Positions 8,313 through 21,233 of a DNA stretch of 64,000 nt are shown piece after piece. The position numbers were made by a program, and so were the translations under genes. Each line of letters starts with the position of its first letter. Within the stretch, counting starts at the first letter, position 1. A model generated the notes under the pieces. The model made no database searches. It worked only from the letters and a program-made list of their open reading frames with translations, and was not told the DNA's origin. The stretch comes from CBDDKW01 sp965230425 (GTDB lineage Bacteria; Pseudomonadota; Gammaproteobacteria; UBA1113), in assembly GCA_965230425.1 (NCBI GenBank), contig CBDDKW010000024.1, forward strand, positions 124,001 through 188,000, given 5' to 3'.

Positions 8313-9686
8313 ATGGATATCACAACAATGAAACTAACAGAATTAATTGCATCTGGTGAAACAGAATCTGTTGAATTTAAAGAAAAATGTAATGACGAAG
8401 CAATTGAGACAATAGGTGCATTTTCTAATGCTAAAGGCGGTACAATTCTTATTGGCGTAGAAGATTCAGGCAGAGTAACTGGTTTTAAACTTGGTAAAAA
8501 ATCTATAGAAGATATTGCTAACCGCATCCAATATGCTACTGATCCCCGCCTCCAACCTTCTATCTCATCACTTAGCTATGGCACTATGTCTATCATTGCT
8601 ATACAAGTAACAGCAATTAGTGGGGTTCCAGTGAGTGTGCGAGGTAGATACTTCCGGCGTGTAGGTAAAACTAATCAGCGCATGAGTCACGAAGAAATCA
8701 TGCAGCGCATGATTTTAGGTTCAGGTCTAAGCTGGGATGCAATGCTTGAGCCCTCAGCAACACTTAATGACTTAGACAAACTCCAAATAGAGCAGTTTAT
8801 TAATAATGTAAAAAATAAAGGTCGATTTCCTATTCCCAAGCAAACAAATTTAACTGAAACTTTACGTAAATTACACTTGATCCGAGATAATACTCCTACA
8901 CGAGCAGCGCTGCTTCTCTTTGGCAAAAAACCAGAAACATTTTTTTCTTCCGCATTTCTAAAATTAGGACGATTCCGTTCACTTACACATATAGTCGACG
9001 ATCGTGAAATTCATGGACCACTATTTGAACAGGTTGATAATACGATGACATGGTTCCGTGAACGTTTACAAACAGAATTCATCATCACAGACACGCCAAC
9101 ACGAGATGTAATATGGGAATATCCTTTAAAAGCAATACGAGAAGCAATTACTAATGCAGTTTGTCATCGTGATTATACAAGTCTTGCTCATAGTCAAATT
9201 AAACTCTACGACGAAAGGCTGGAAATTAAAAATGCAGGCAACTTACCAACAGCACTAACACCTGAACTATTGTTAGATGAACATGACTCAATGCCCCGCA
9301 ATCGTAAAATTGCAGAAGCTTTTTTCTATGCAGGATTTATTGAGCGTTGGGGTAGCGGCACATTGAGAATAAAAGAGGAGTTGGCTTCAGCCAACCTACC
9401 ACCACCCAAGTTTGAATCAAATGCTGGTCACTTTAAAATTATTATTCATCAAGCTAATACAATTAAACATGATTCTGCCCTGCTAATTATCTCGCATCGC
9501 CAAGAAAAAGCTCTAAACTATATTGATGAACATGGTTCTATTACAACTGCCCAATATCAAAAGCTAACTCATATTTCTAAAAGCACAGCTCTTCGAGACC
9601 TTAACAAATTAGTGAATGAAGGAAAACTAACGACATCTGGGACAGCGAGCATTACGACAAGCTACCGGCTAGTAAATGCAAAATAA
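8313..9686 (+). CDS. AlbA_2-domain/RecG-like putative DNA-binding regulator
   Basis: A 457-residue protein of the family often labelled ATP-binding or RecG-related transcriptional regulator. It opens with the AlbA_2 (Schlafen-type) domain, residues about 5-120: ETESVEFKEK then FSNAKGGTILIGVEDSGRV. The middle has the atypical HATPase segment PLKAIREAITNAVCHRDY and ERWGSGTLRIKEEL. The C-terminus is a winged helix (SKSTALRDLNKLVNEGKL). True RecG helicase motifs are absent. It sits between hipA and a duplicated fragment of the hipA 3' end, so it looks like cargo of a duplication or insertion. The biological role of such stand-alone proteins is poorly known; regulation or defence is possible. Confidence 0.8.
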   Translation: MDITTMKLTELIASGETESVEFKEKCNDEAIETIGAFSNAKGGTILIGVEDSGRVTGFKLGKKSIEDIANRIQYATDPRLQPSISSLSYGTMSIIAIQVTAISGVPVSVRGRYFRRVGKTNQRMSHEEIMQRMILGSGLSWDAMLEPSATLNDLDKLQIEQFINNVKNKGRFPIPKQTNLTETLRKLHLIRDNTPTRAALLLFGKKPETFFSSAFLKLGRFRSLTHIVDDREIHGPLFEQVDNTMTWFRERLQTEFIITDTPTRDVIWEYPLKAIREAITNAVCHRDYTSLAHSQIKLYDERLEIKNAGNLPTALTPELLLDEHDSMPRNRKIAEAFFYAGFIERWGSGTLRIKEELASANLPPPKFESNAGHFKIIIHQANTIKHDSALLIISHRQEKALNYIDEHGSITTAQYQKLTHISKSTALRDLNKLVNEGKLTTSGTASITTSYRLVNAK

Positions 9687-9710
9687 TCTGCATTTCATAT
9701 CATCGATAGT

Positions 9711-9810
9711 CGCACGATTGCGCGTCATTGCGTGTTATTGCGCGTCATTGCGCGTCATTGCGCGTCATTGCGCGTCATTGCGCGTCATTGCGCGTCATTG
9801 CGCGTCATTA
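9711..9810. repeat. Ten-copy 10-bp tandem repeat
   Basis: The unit is CGCGTCATTG in exact 10-bp register. Seven copies are perfect; the first (CGCACGATTG), second-last and others carry one to three changes, and the array fades into CGTATCCC. It begins 24 bp after the stop of the AlbA-domain gene. A 10-bp period keeps each unit on the same face of the helix. The unit resembles the TCATTGCG core of common dispersed bacterial repeats, but I cannot assign it to a family. Confidence 0.95.
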
Positions 9811-9849
9811 CGTATCCCATAATATTGAGGAATAGTTAACTATTGTTTT

Positions 9850-9934
9850 AATGATACCAAGTGAATTTCCTGCCCATATTGCCGAGGCGGTTTTTGCAGG
9901 AATTTTGGCAACGAGAAATAAACTATCTCGTTAA
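9850..9934 (+). pseudogene. Duplicated fragment of the hipA 3' end
   Basis: These 85 bases match 7987-8071, the last codons and stop of hipA, at about 75 positions and without gaps. The encoded peptide MIPSEFPAHIAEAVFAGI mirrors the HipA C-terminus MIPSEFPAHIAKAVFAGM and also ends in a stop. No upstream hipA sequence is present. The fragment is either the scar of a second hipA copy or the product of a duplication that placed the AlbA-domain gene between two copies. Confidence 0.85.
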
Positions 9935-10016
9935 TTTGCATGAAGGTTAACGCTTTAACCAAAGTAATATTAATTTAGAATTTACTACCATACAATTTAA
10001 GGAAACTAACAAAACG

Positions 10017-10658
10017 ATGCAACCGGTTGAGTTACAAATATTTTTTGCAGGCGATGCAGCACCACATACGCAAACTGTTGTAGATTTCAGGTTGACTTAT
10101 TTCCGTGAGTTTCCTTATTTATATGAGGGCAATGAGCAAGATGAAATTAACTATGCTAATTCATTGATTCGTCATGATGATGGATTCATCAGTATATACC
10201 TTGAAAAGAATAAGCAAGAAGTCATTAATATTTTTAATCCGATTGGAATTTTCACGGGCACACCTTTATCTCAAATGCTTAAGCATTTTCATGGGTTGGA
10301 CACGTATTTCCAAGCTGAACATGATATTACAAAATACTACTATTTTGGTGAGCTGATTATCCAACCTAATTATCGCGGACATGGCCTCGCTAAGCATATG
10401 CTAAAAACACTATGTAATGAAATTAGACAAAGAGGTTACCATTACGCTACCTTGTTAACTGTTGATCGTGAAGAAAACCATCCTCAACAACCGATAAATT
10501 ACCAAGGATCAAACGATATCTTGTGGCAAAAATTAGGCTTCCAGCGCACAAACACTAAAATCAAATTAGCTTGGCAAACCTACATTAACGATGATGAGTC
10601 TTGTTCATTAGACAATACTTTATCATTTTGGGTCAAAAAGTTAGATGCAAAGGATTAG
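10017..10658 (+). CDS. GNAT family N-acetyltransferase
   Basis: A 213-residue protein. Residues 107-160 carry the GNAT core: YYYFGELIIQPNYRGHGLAK is the beta4 strand plus the acetyl-CoA pyrophosphate loop (R-G-H-G pattern), followed by helix LKTLCNEIRQRGY and strand ATLLTVDRE. The N-terminal half (FFAGDAAPHTQTVVDFRLTY, then EFPYLYEGN) is not a standard substrate domain I can name, so the acetyl acceptor is unknown. It stands alone on the plus strand between the hipA remnant and tRNA-Thr, probably the last gene of the accessory stretch. Confidence 0.82.
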   Translation: MQPVELQIFFAGDAAPHTQTVVDFRLTYFREFPYLYEGNEQDEINYANSLIRHDDGFISIYLEKNKQEVINIFNPIGIFTGTPLSQMLKHFHGLDTYFQAEHDITKYYYFGELIIQPNYRGHGLAKHMLKTLCNEIRQRGYHYATLLTVDREENHPQQPINYQGSNDILWQKLGFQRTNTKIKLAWQTYINDDESCSLDNTLSFWVKKLDAKD

Positions 10659-10817
10659 GTACAATGACACAGAGAAAACTTCTAGCTCATGAAAGCGAGA
10701 TAGCAGTTGACAGTAATAATGCACATACTCTCAGTGTATTGTTGTGCGTAGGATGAAAGACTTAATCATTTTGGAGCTAATGTGTTACCCATGTCTCCGG
10801 GAAGGATACCCTGAAAT

Positions 10818-10893
10818 TGGAGCTGGCGATAGGAGTCGAACCTACGACCTGCTGATTACAAATCAGCTGCTCTACCAACTGAGCTACGCCAGC
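10818..10893 (-). tRNA. tRNA-Thr (anticodon TGT)
   Basis: A 76-base cloverleaf with acceptor stem GCTGGCG/CGCCAGC, a D-arm, the anticodon loop TTTGTAA giving TGT, TTCGACT in the T-arm, and encoded CCA. It is downstream of birA on the same strand; the tyrosine/glycine tRNAs and tuf gene that often follow it are not here. Confidence 0.97.
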
Positions 10894-11063
10894 CTTAATA
10901 AGACTAAATAAGAGGGGCAATTTTAGTGAATTTGGGCTAATTATGCAATGATCTTAGGAGAAAAATAAGCAATTTTATATAAGACTCGAATTCACACGGC
11001 GTTCATATTTTAGACAATGCTGGGGTGATTTCGTGCAATATGACCCAAATAGGGATGATGCAA

Positions 11064-12035
11064 TTACCATTTTATTGATACTTCGCCAGCATGGAAGCTT
11101 TTCAGGCCACCTTGAGTATGTATTTGCAAGCCACCTTTGTTGTCAATACCCTCGACTACCCCTGAGACATCTTCCGTTATGGTTTGTAGCGTAATAGACT
11201 TGCCTTTGAGAAAATCATATTCAGCCCACTCATTCATAAAGCTTGCCAATCCTGATTGCTCAAACTGTTGTAATGCCTGCAGCAATTCCGTAATCAATAA
11301 TCCGACTAAGTGATTTCGTTGAATACTCTGTTGCAGAATGTGACTTAAGTCCACCCAGGGTTGGCTGATTTTTTCTGCGCAACTATTAGATAAGGCGAGA
11401 TTTATACCTATGCCGATGACAGCATGACAGACACCTACTGAATCAATATTCATCTCAGTTAATATGCCCGCTAACTTACGCCCATGCCAAAAGACATCGT
11501 TAGGCCATTTTAATTGTGCGTCTTTTACGCCATAAGCTTGTAATGCTTTAACTGTGGCAATGCCCATGACAATGGTTAAACCGGTGAGTGCTGAGGGGCC
11601 CTCAGTAAAACTCCAATTACAAGATAGATAAATGTTTTTGCCAAAGGGCGAGATCCACTGCCGGCCGCGGCGACCGCGGCCTTGTGTTTGGTGTTCGGCT
11701 AAGCAGATATTCATAGTATCTGGATTTGCTTTAATATAATCGAGAATATAGCGGTTAGTTGAGTCGACCTCAGATAGAAGGATCAAATTGTCAATCAGTG
11801 TCTGTTGTGGGGCTGGGATGTTCGCACTGATTTTATCTTTTTCGAGTAGCTCTAAACCTCCTGAGAGCTGGTAACCCTGTCCAGCAATGCTATCAACTTC
11901 AAGTCCGTAGTCTGCTAAACGTTTCATTGATTTCCATACCGCGCTGCGAGTTACCCCAAGTACATGGCCTATTTCCGCTCCGGAATGGAGTTGGCCATCT
12001 GCGAGTAAGCTAATTATTTTTTTTATTGTATCCAT
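11064..12035 (-). CDS. birA: Bifunctional biotin-protein ligase / biotin operon repressor
   Basis: About 323 residues, the usual BirA length. The N-terminal winged helix (residues about 1-60) has HSGAEIGHVLGVTRSAVWKS. The ligase domain shows the biotinyl-adenylate loop GRGRRGRQW near residue 115, then KWPNDVFWHGRKLAGIL. It attaches biotin to carboxylase carrier proteins. I use ATG 12035; the frame continues upstream to 12143, but that part runs through the rRNA terminator. A bioY importer lies at 62041, so the cell may rely on imported biotin; that is inference, as biosynthetic bio genes may lie elsewhere. Confidence 0.93.
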   Translation of the reverse strand: MDTIKKIISLLADGQLHSGAEIGHVLGVTRSAVWKSMKRLADYGLEVDSIAGQGYQLSGGLELLEKDKISANIPAPQQTLIDNLILLSEVDSTNRYILDYIKANPDTMNICLAEHQTQGRGRRGRQWISPFGKNIYLSCNWSFTEGPSALTGLTIVMGIATVKALQAYGVKDAQLKWPNDVFWHGRKLAGILTEMNIDSVGVCHAVIGIGINLALSNSCAEKISQPWVDLSHILQQSIQRNHLVGLLITELLQALQQFEQSGLASFMNEWAEYDFLKGKSITLQTITEDVSGVVEGIDNKGGLQIHTQGGLKSFHAGEVSIKW

Positions 12036-12087
12036 AAGTTTACGATAGCATAAAGCGTGGGAAATAAGAAATGCTGAATTAGCACGC

Positions 12088-12126
12088 AAAAAAAAAGCCC
12101 GGGCGTATGTACTACGTCCGGGCTTT
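12088..12126 (-). terminator. Intrinsic terminator of the rRNA operon
   Basis: Read on the minus strand: AAAGCCCGG, a short inner stem and loop, CCGGGC, then nine T residues. It lies 49 bp past the 5S 3' end and before birA, so it separates rRNA transcription from birA. Confidence 0.93.
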
Positions 12127-12174
12127 ATCGGTTGGTCATGCAACTGAACTATCAGTTGTCATCACCGTGTTTAA

Positions 12175-12290
12175 TCCCAGCGATGTCCTACTTTCACATG
12201 GGGAGACCCCACACTATCATCGGCGCTAAGCAGTTTCACTTCTGAGTTCGGAATGGAGTCAGGTGGTACCTACTTGCTATCGTCGCCAGG
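12175..12290 (-). rRNA. rrf: 5S ribosomal RNA
   Basis: About 116 bases beginning CCTGGCGACGATAGC and containing the conserved CCGAACTCAGAAGTGAAAC and the terminal stem partner. Ends are approximate to a few bases. It is the last gene of the rRNA operon. Confidence 0.95.
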
Positions 12291-12524
12291 GAAACTGGCG
12301 CTGTCTTAACAGCGTATCTTTCATGTGTGTCTACTCTTATCGGCTCTTCCTGCCAAGCAATCACACAATAACAATTTAGAGAGAATATAACAGCATTCTT
12401 TTCACGTCGTCGTCTACAACAAGGCCCTTTGTTTAAACAGGTCAATTAACGCTACCTTCAAAAAAGATAACCCTAACCTCACTGTAATAAAATAGTCAAC
12501 GCCTCGTCTTCAAACCACTTAATT

Positions 12525-15450
<2,926 letters not shown>

Positions 15451-15730
15451 ATAAACTAAATAGTCTTTCGTTGCCATTACGTCTCTTGGATCAACATTCG
15501 TCTATCTCTAGGCAAACCTCAATACAATCCTCATAACGGCTGTCAATCTTGGTGATTAAATGTCATTGCTGTAACATTTAATCTTACTTGATGTTGTCTT
15601 AAATTAACTTGCATTAAATCAAAACAACATTCAACGCTTTATTGAATGCAGTTATTTCTCTCTTCATTGTTAAAGAACTTAAAAATTTAAAAAAAACAGT
15701 ATGACTTTGGATATATAGGGTGTCGTTGAA

Positions 15731-15806
15731 TGGTGGAGCTAGACGGGATCGAACCGTCGACCTCCTGCGTGCAAAGCAGGCGCTCTCCCAGCTGAGCTAT
15801 AGCCCC
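15731..15806 (-). tRNA. tRNA-Ala (anticodon TGC)
   Basis: A 76-base tRNA in the 16S-23S spacer: acceptor GGGGCTA/TAGCTCC, anticodon loop TTTGCAC, GGTTCGATC in the T-arm, encoded CCA. The minus-strand order is 16S, tRNA-Ile, tRNA-Ala, 23S. A boxA-like TTCTTTAACAATG lies between it and 23S (about 15667-15679). Confidence 0.98.
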
Positions 15807-15823
15807 GTTATTTCGTATTTAAA

Positions 15824-15900
<77 letters not shown>

Positions 15901-15958
15901 TCTAATAGCTGCGTCTTTTGCCGCAGAGCTTTGTTATGGCATGGCGTTTTTTCAGTCA

Positions 15959-16330
15959 TTTAGGCAGTCTAAACTCCTTCAAAAACGCCAAGCCATGCCT
16001 CGCCCTGCAGCAAAATACTTGCTATTTACTTGCAGCCTTTTACTTCAAAACTATTACACGCTTTAACGATTTATCAGTCATTTAGTTTGTCTAAACTCCT
16101 TCAAAAAATAATTTTACGCCTCGCCACACAGCAAAATACTCGTTATTACATCTTTTCTTTTACTTTGTAGCACTGCAAATTTATTTTTTGTTACTTAGGT
16201 AGTTTAAACTCCTTCAAAAACACCAAGCCATGCCTCGCCCTGCAGCAAAATACTTGCTATTTACTTGCAGCCTTTTACTTCAAAACTATTACATGCTGTA
16301 ACGATTTATCAGTCATTTAGTTTGTCTAAA
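15959..16330. repeat. Repeated units in the 16S to tRNA-Ile spacer
   Basis: The spacer of about 500 bp holds no gene but is built from related units. Bases about 15966-16095 and 16200-16330 are nearly identical, sharing CTCCTTCAAAAAC, CCAAGCCATGCCTCGCCC, TGCAGCAAAATACTTGC and a long common tail. A third, more diverged copy (CTCCTTCAAAAAATAAT, then CGCCTCGCCACACAGC) lies between them. An inverted pairing of GGCATGGC near 15937 with GCCATGCC near 15992 could form a hairpin in the rRNA precursor. Confidence 0.85.
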
Positions 16331-16399
16331 TTTCTGTAAAAACAATTTCGCCATTATTATTTATAAATCAACTTGTGAGAGACCCCAACCTAAACTCTT

Positions 16400-17938
<1,539 letters not shown>

Positions 17939-18120
17939 TTTGTATCCTGCGCTAAGCCTCATTAAATCAGGCCTAGCTTTGACTTGCGGTGGCAAATGCC
18001 ACCTTTTTTTTTCGTGTTTGACTAGGGTCTCACACAAGTTGATTTATACCTGTCTCGGCGACTGAGCTTATCCACTCAATGTGCTCCGACAGACATATAC
18101 TACTACTGTCTTTTTTAAAT

Positions 18121-18183
18121 TCTTAAAGAACATGGCTCGATGGCCAAGACGCGCCATTCTACGCGGATAATTTCTGCTGTCAA
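18121..18183 (-). promoter_or_regulatory. rRNA operon promoter and boxA
   Basis: On the minus strand, TTGACA at 18183-18178 and TAGAAT at 18161-18156 are 16 bp apart, with an AT-rich tract upstream (UP-element-like) and a GC-rich discriminator (GGCGCG) after the -10, as in stringently controlled rRNA promoters. TGTTCTTTAAGA at 18132-18121 is a boxA antitermination site in the leader. Confidence 0.85.
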
Positions 18184-18209
18184 TATTCTATTTGAAAAAA
18201 TATTTATGG

Positions 18210-19415
18210 TTATTTGCTATCTACCACATTGACTTTGGCTATACGTCGCTTACCGACTTGGTAGACATGCTGTGCCCCGGGCGAAATGATTAATTTTTCA
18301 TCAGTCACACGCTCTCCATCAATGCGTACAGCCCCTTGGCGCAGCATGCGATAGGCCTCTGAGGTGCTATTCGTTAAGCCTGCAGCTTTGAGCACATTAG
18401 CAATAGCTAATCCCTCTGCATTACTTTGGAGCTCTACTTCTGGTACATCTTCAGGGATTTCATGCTGCTTGAAACGCGAGACAAAATCCACATGTGCCTG
18501 TTCGGCTGCCTCGTTATTATGAAAGCGGCTCACAATTTCTTTAGCAAAAGTAAATTTAATTTCCATGGGATTCTGGCCATCGGCCACCTGCTTTTTCCAC
18601 TTGGCAACCGTAGCATTTGATTCAAAGCTTAATAGGTCAATATAACGCCACATTAATTCATCAGAGATTGACATCAGCTTACCAAAGATCTCTGCGGCTG
18701 GTTCATTGATGCCAATATAGTTCCCATAGGATTTTGACATTTTGCGCACCCCATCTAAACCTTCCAGCAATGGCATCATGAGGACGGTCTGTGGCTTTAT
18801 ACCGTAGTGTTTTTGTAATTCACGTCCCATCAGTAAATTAAATTTTTGGTCAATTCCGCCTAATTCTATATCGGCTTTCATTGCCACTGAGTCATATGCC
18901 ATAATCAATGGGTATAAAAACTCATGAATGGCGATAGCGTGTCCTGAACTATAACGCTTATGAAAATCATCGCGCTCTAACATACGCGCTACAGTGACTT
19001 TGGAGGCAATCTCAATCATATCGGCTGCTGATTTGCCTGCCATCCACTGTGAATTGAACATGATTTCTGTCTTTTCTGGATTAAGAATTTTAAATACTTG
19101 TTTTTGATAAGTTTTAGCATTCTCTGCCACTTGTTCTTGAGTCAAGGGTTTGCGCGTCTCACTACGACCTGAGGGATCGCCAATCATGCCGGTAAAATCA
19201 CCAATGAGGAAGATGACTTTATGCCCCAGATCTTGGAAGTGCTTCATTTTATTAATAAGTACGGTATGACCTAAATGAATATCAGGAGCCGTTGGATCAA
19301 AGCCTGTTTTCACAACTAAGGGCGTATTCTGTTGTAAACGCTCCCGCAATTCATTTTCAATTAATATTTCCTCTGTACCCCGCTTGATCAGGGCCATAGC
19401 ATCATCGATGGACAC
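18210..19415 (-). CDS. tyrS: Tyrosyl-tRNA synthetase
   Basis: Charges tRNA-Tyr. 401 residues, a class I synthetase. The HIGH-like motif is HLGH in FDPTAPDIHLGHTVL (near residue 47) and the KMSKS motif is in RKMSKSYGNYIGI (near 235). An S4 RNA-binding domain closes the protein (RMLRQGAVRIDGERV). The start is GTG at 19415, with AGGAG seven bases upstream. The length and the KMSKS form match the TyrRS type common in gammaproteobacteria without the E. coli-type insert. It is just upstream of the rRNA operon promoter on the same strand and divergent from the M23 peptidase. Confidence 0.96.
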   Translation of the reverse strand: MSIDDAMALIKRGTEEILIENELRERLQQNTPLVVKTGFDPTAPDIHLGHTVLINKMKHFQDLGHKVIFLIGDFTGMIGDPSGRSETRKPLTQEQVAENAKTYQKQVFKILNPEKTEIMFNSQWMAGKSAADMIEIASKVTVARMLERDDFHKRYSSGHAIAIHEFLYPLIMAYDSVAMKADIELGGIDQKFNLLMGRELQKHYGIKPQTVLMMPLLEGLDGVRKMSKSYGNYIGINEPAAEIFGKLMSISDELMWRYIDLLSFESNATVAKWKKQVADGQNPMEIKFTFAKEIVSRFHNNEAAEQAHVDFVSRFKQHEIPEDVPEVELQSNAEGLAIANVLKAAGLTNSTSEAYRMLRQGAVRIDGERVTDEKLIISPGAQHVYQVGKRRIAKVNVVDSK

Positions 19416-19630
19416 TCTATACTCCTAGCATTCTGTTCAATTTTATTACATAACGTTCAGAATCATCGGTTGGCTTCGTTTTACTAAGCGCATACTGACA
19501 AATCTGTTGTTGCCATGTTACACAGCTCATGCTCAGCCCAGACCGGTCTGAGCACGCTAGTCATTTGGTAACATAAAAAAAACTCTACTATTGTTATCCA
19601 AAGTCAGGTTACAATGGTCACTTCGTAGGA

Positions 19631-21040
19631 ATGCTGGTCATAATACCAGAGGATTTCAAACAAAGCATAATTTTTCTACAGCATTGGATGACGCAAGTGC
19701 GAATGGACTATAAAAATACAAATAATCACAGCCCTCACTCTACGAATACTACCCCCTTATTTCCTATGGCAGTGATTATTGGGGCCCTCTTAGTGGTTAT
19801 TATCTTACTCAAAGTCATTAGCCCGCAAAAGCCAAGTACGTACATTGACACTCAACCACTTCCTGTTATCGCCTCCACCGATACAGATAACAGCCAACCC
19901 TTAGCTGAAAAAGCTCCTACTGATTTCACTATTGTGACAGTAAAAAATGGTGACACTCTCACAGGTATATTCCTGCATAATCATATCCCCGCACATGATT
20001 TACAGAGCATTTTATCTTTACCTGTTGCAAAAAAACATTTAGTTGGACTACAGGCTAATGCAACGATTAAATTGGCATTCGATAAGCAACATCAACTACA
20101 ATCAATGACCTATCAGACCAATACTAATAAAATATTGGAAATTAACCGTGATGTTCAGGGATTCCACGCTAAGTTTACTGATGTTCCTAGCGAAAAGCGC
20201 ATGGTCACCGTCACCGGCACCATTCATGGCTCACTCTATAGCGCAGGTAAGCAAGCAGGCTTACCAACAAAAATTACGATGCAATTAGCTAGTATCTTTG
20301 GTAATAAAATAGATTTTGCCCGCGATTTAAAAACTGGAGATACATTTAAAGTAGTCTATACAGTGGACTACCAAGGTAATCAACCCATTCACACAGAAGA
20401 TATAGCTGCTGCAGAACTGACAACCCATAAGCAAACCTATAAAGCTGTACGCTATAAAATGGCTGATCACACGGTGGGATACTTTTCACCTGATGGTGAA
20501 AATATGCAAAAAGCTTTTTTACGCACACCGATTAAATATAAGCGCATTAGCGATCCTTATAGCCCCCATAGAAAACATCCTATTCTTCATACGATTCGAC
20601 CTCATTGGGGTGTTGACCTTGCCGCGCCCAGTGGAACACCTGTCAAAGCGAGCAGTGATGGCCGCATTGTTTTCATCGGTAAAAAAGGTGGCTACGGAAA
20701 TATGATTCAAATTTATCATGGCAACCAAATCACTACTGTTTATGGGCACCTCAAACGATTTGCTAAACACATGCATCGCGGCTCACGAGTTAAAAAGGGA
20801 CAAACGATCGCTTATGTTGGTAGTACGGGTTTAGCAACAGGCCCTCACTTACACTATGAATATCGTATTAGAAGTCATCCTGTGGATCCCATGACGGTTA
20901 AATTGCCTGATGCACATGCAATACCTGCACATGAACAAGCGGCATTTTTAGCAACAGCACAAGGATTGATTGAAAAGCTAGATGCAAATCCAACAGCTTA
21001 TGCACGACTAAGCCTTGAATCTACACAAAAGACTGGGTAA
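19631..21040 (+). CDS. M23 family murein endopeptidase (MepM-like)
   Basis: A periplasmic peptidoglycan hydrolase anchored by one N-terminal membrane segment (LFPMAVIIGALLVVIILL). A LysM-like/OapA-type segment follows (VTVKNGDTLTGIFLHNHIPA), then the LytM domain near residues 310-425. Zinc ligands are visible: HWGVDLAAPSG (His and Asp) and GPHLHYEYRI (HxH). Such enzymes cut cross-links to allow wall growth. The true start may be the ATG at 19688 or 19703, because 19631 has AGGA too close and gives a long polar leader before the membrane helix. The gene is divergent from tyrS, a common arrangement in gammaproteobacteria. Confidence 0.9.
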   Translation: MLVIIPEDFKQSIIFLQHWMTQVRMDYKNTNNHSPHSTNTTPLFPMAVIIGALLVVIILLKVISPQKPSTYIDTQPLPVIASTDTDNSQPLAEKAPTDFTIVTVKNGDTLTGIFLHNHIPAHDLQSILSLPVAKKHLVGLQANATIKLAFDKQHQLQSMTYQTNTNKILEINRDVQGFHAKFTDVPSEKRMVTVTGTIHGSLYSAGKQAGLPTKITMQLASIFGNKIDFARDLKTGDTFKVVYTVDYQGNQPIHTEDIAAAELTTHKQTYKAVRYKMADHTVGYFSPDGENMQKAFLRTPIKYKRISDPYSPHRKHPILHTIRPHWGVDLAAPSGTPVKASSDGRIVFIGKKGGYGNMIQIYHGNQITTVYGHLKRFAKHMHRGSRVKKGQTIAYVGSTGLATGPHLHYEYRIRSHPVDPMTVKLPDAHAIPAHEQAAFLATAQGLIEKLDANPTAYARLSLESTQKTG

Positions 21041-21174
21041 CGAAATTAAACAACCACGGATAAACCCATGATGTTTCCTGTCTGGAATGCAGGGAGCTTC
21101 GTTTTGCATATCAATAAATAAGCTTAAACAATTCGGCTGCAAGTGGGGAGATTTTCTGTAGCAGGTCCTTGTCA

Positions 21175-21208
21175 AGAGCACCACTCAACCGAAGTTCCAT
21201 GGTGCTCT
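21175..21208. terminator. Inverted repeat between convergent genes
   Basis: AGAGCACCA at 21175-21183 pairs with TGGTGCTCT at 21200-21208. It lies between the ends of the M23 peptidase gene and the minus-strand heme-oxygenase-like gene. No T run follows, so it is only a candidate bidirectional terminator. Confidence 0.5.
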
Positions 21209-21233
21209 ATAACATAGCAGGCATGACTATTTA

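Noticed and set aside
9711..9810. CRISPR array
   Set aside because: Units are 10 bp with no spacers and no cas genes are present.
10760..10820. Sequence around TTACCCATGTCTCCGGGA resembling ends of IS481-type insertion sequences
   Set aside because: The match rests on one short phrase recalled from memory; no transposase remnant or second end is visible.
10818..10893. tRNA-Thr as an attachment site for the accessory stretch
   Set aside because: I find no repeat of the tRNA 3' end near 4100-4250 and no integrase gene.
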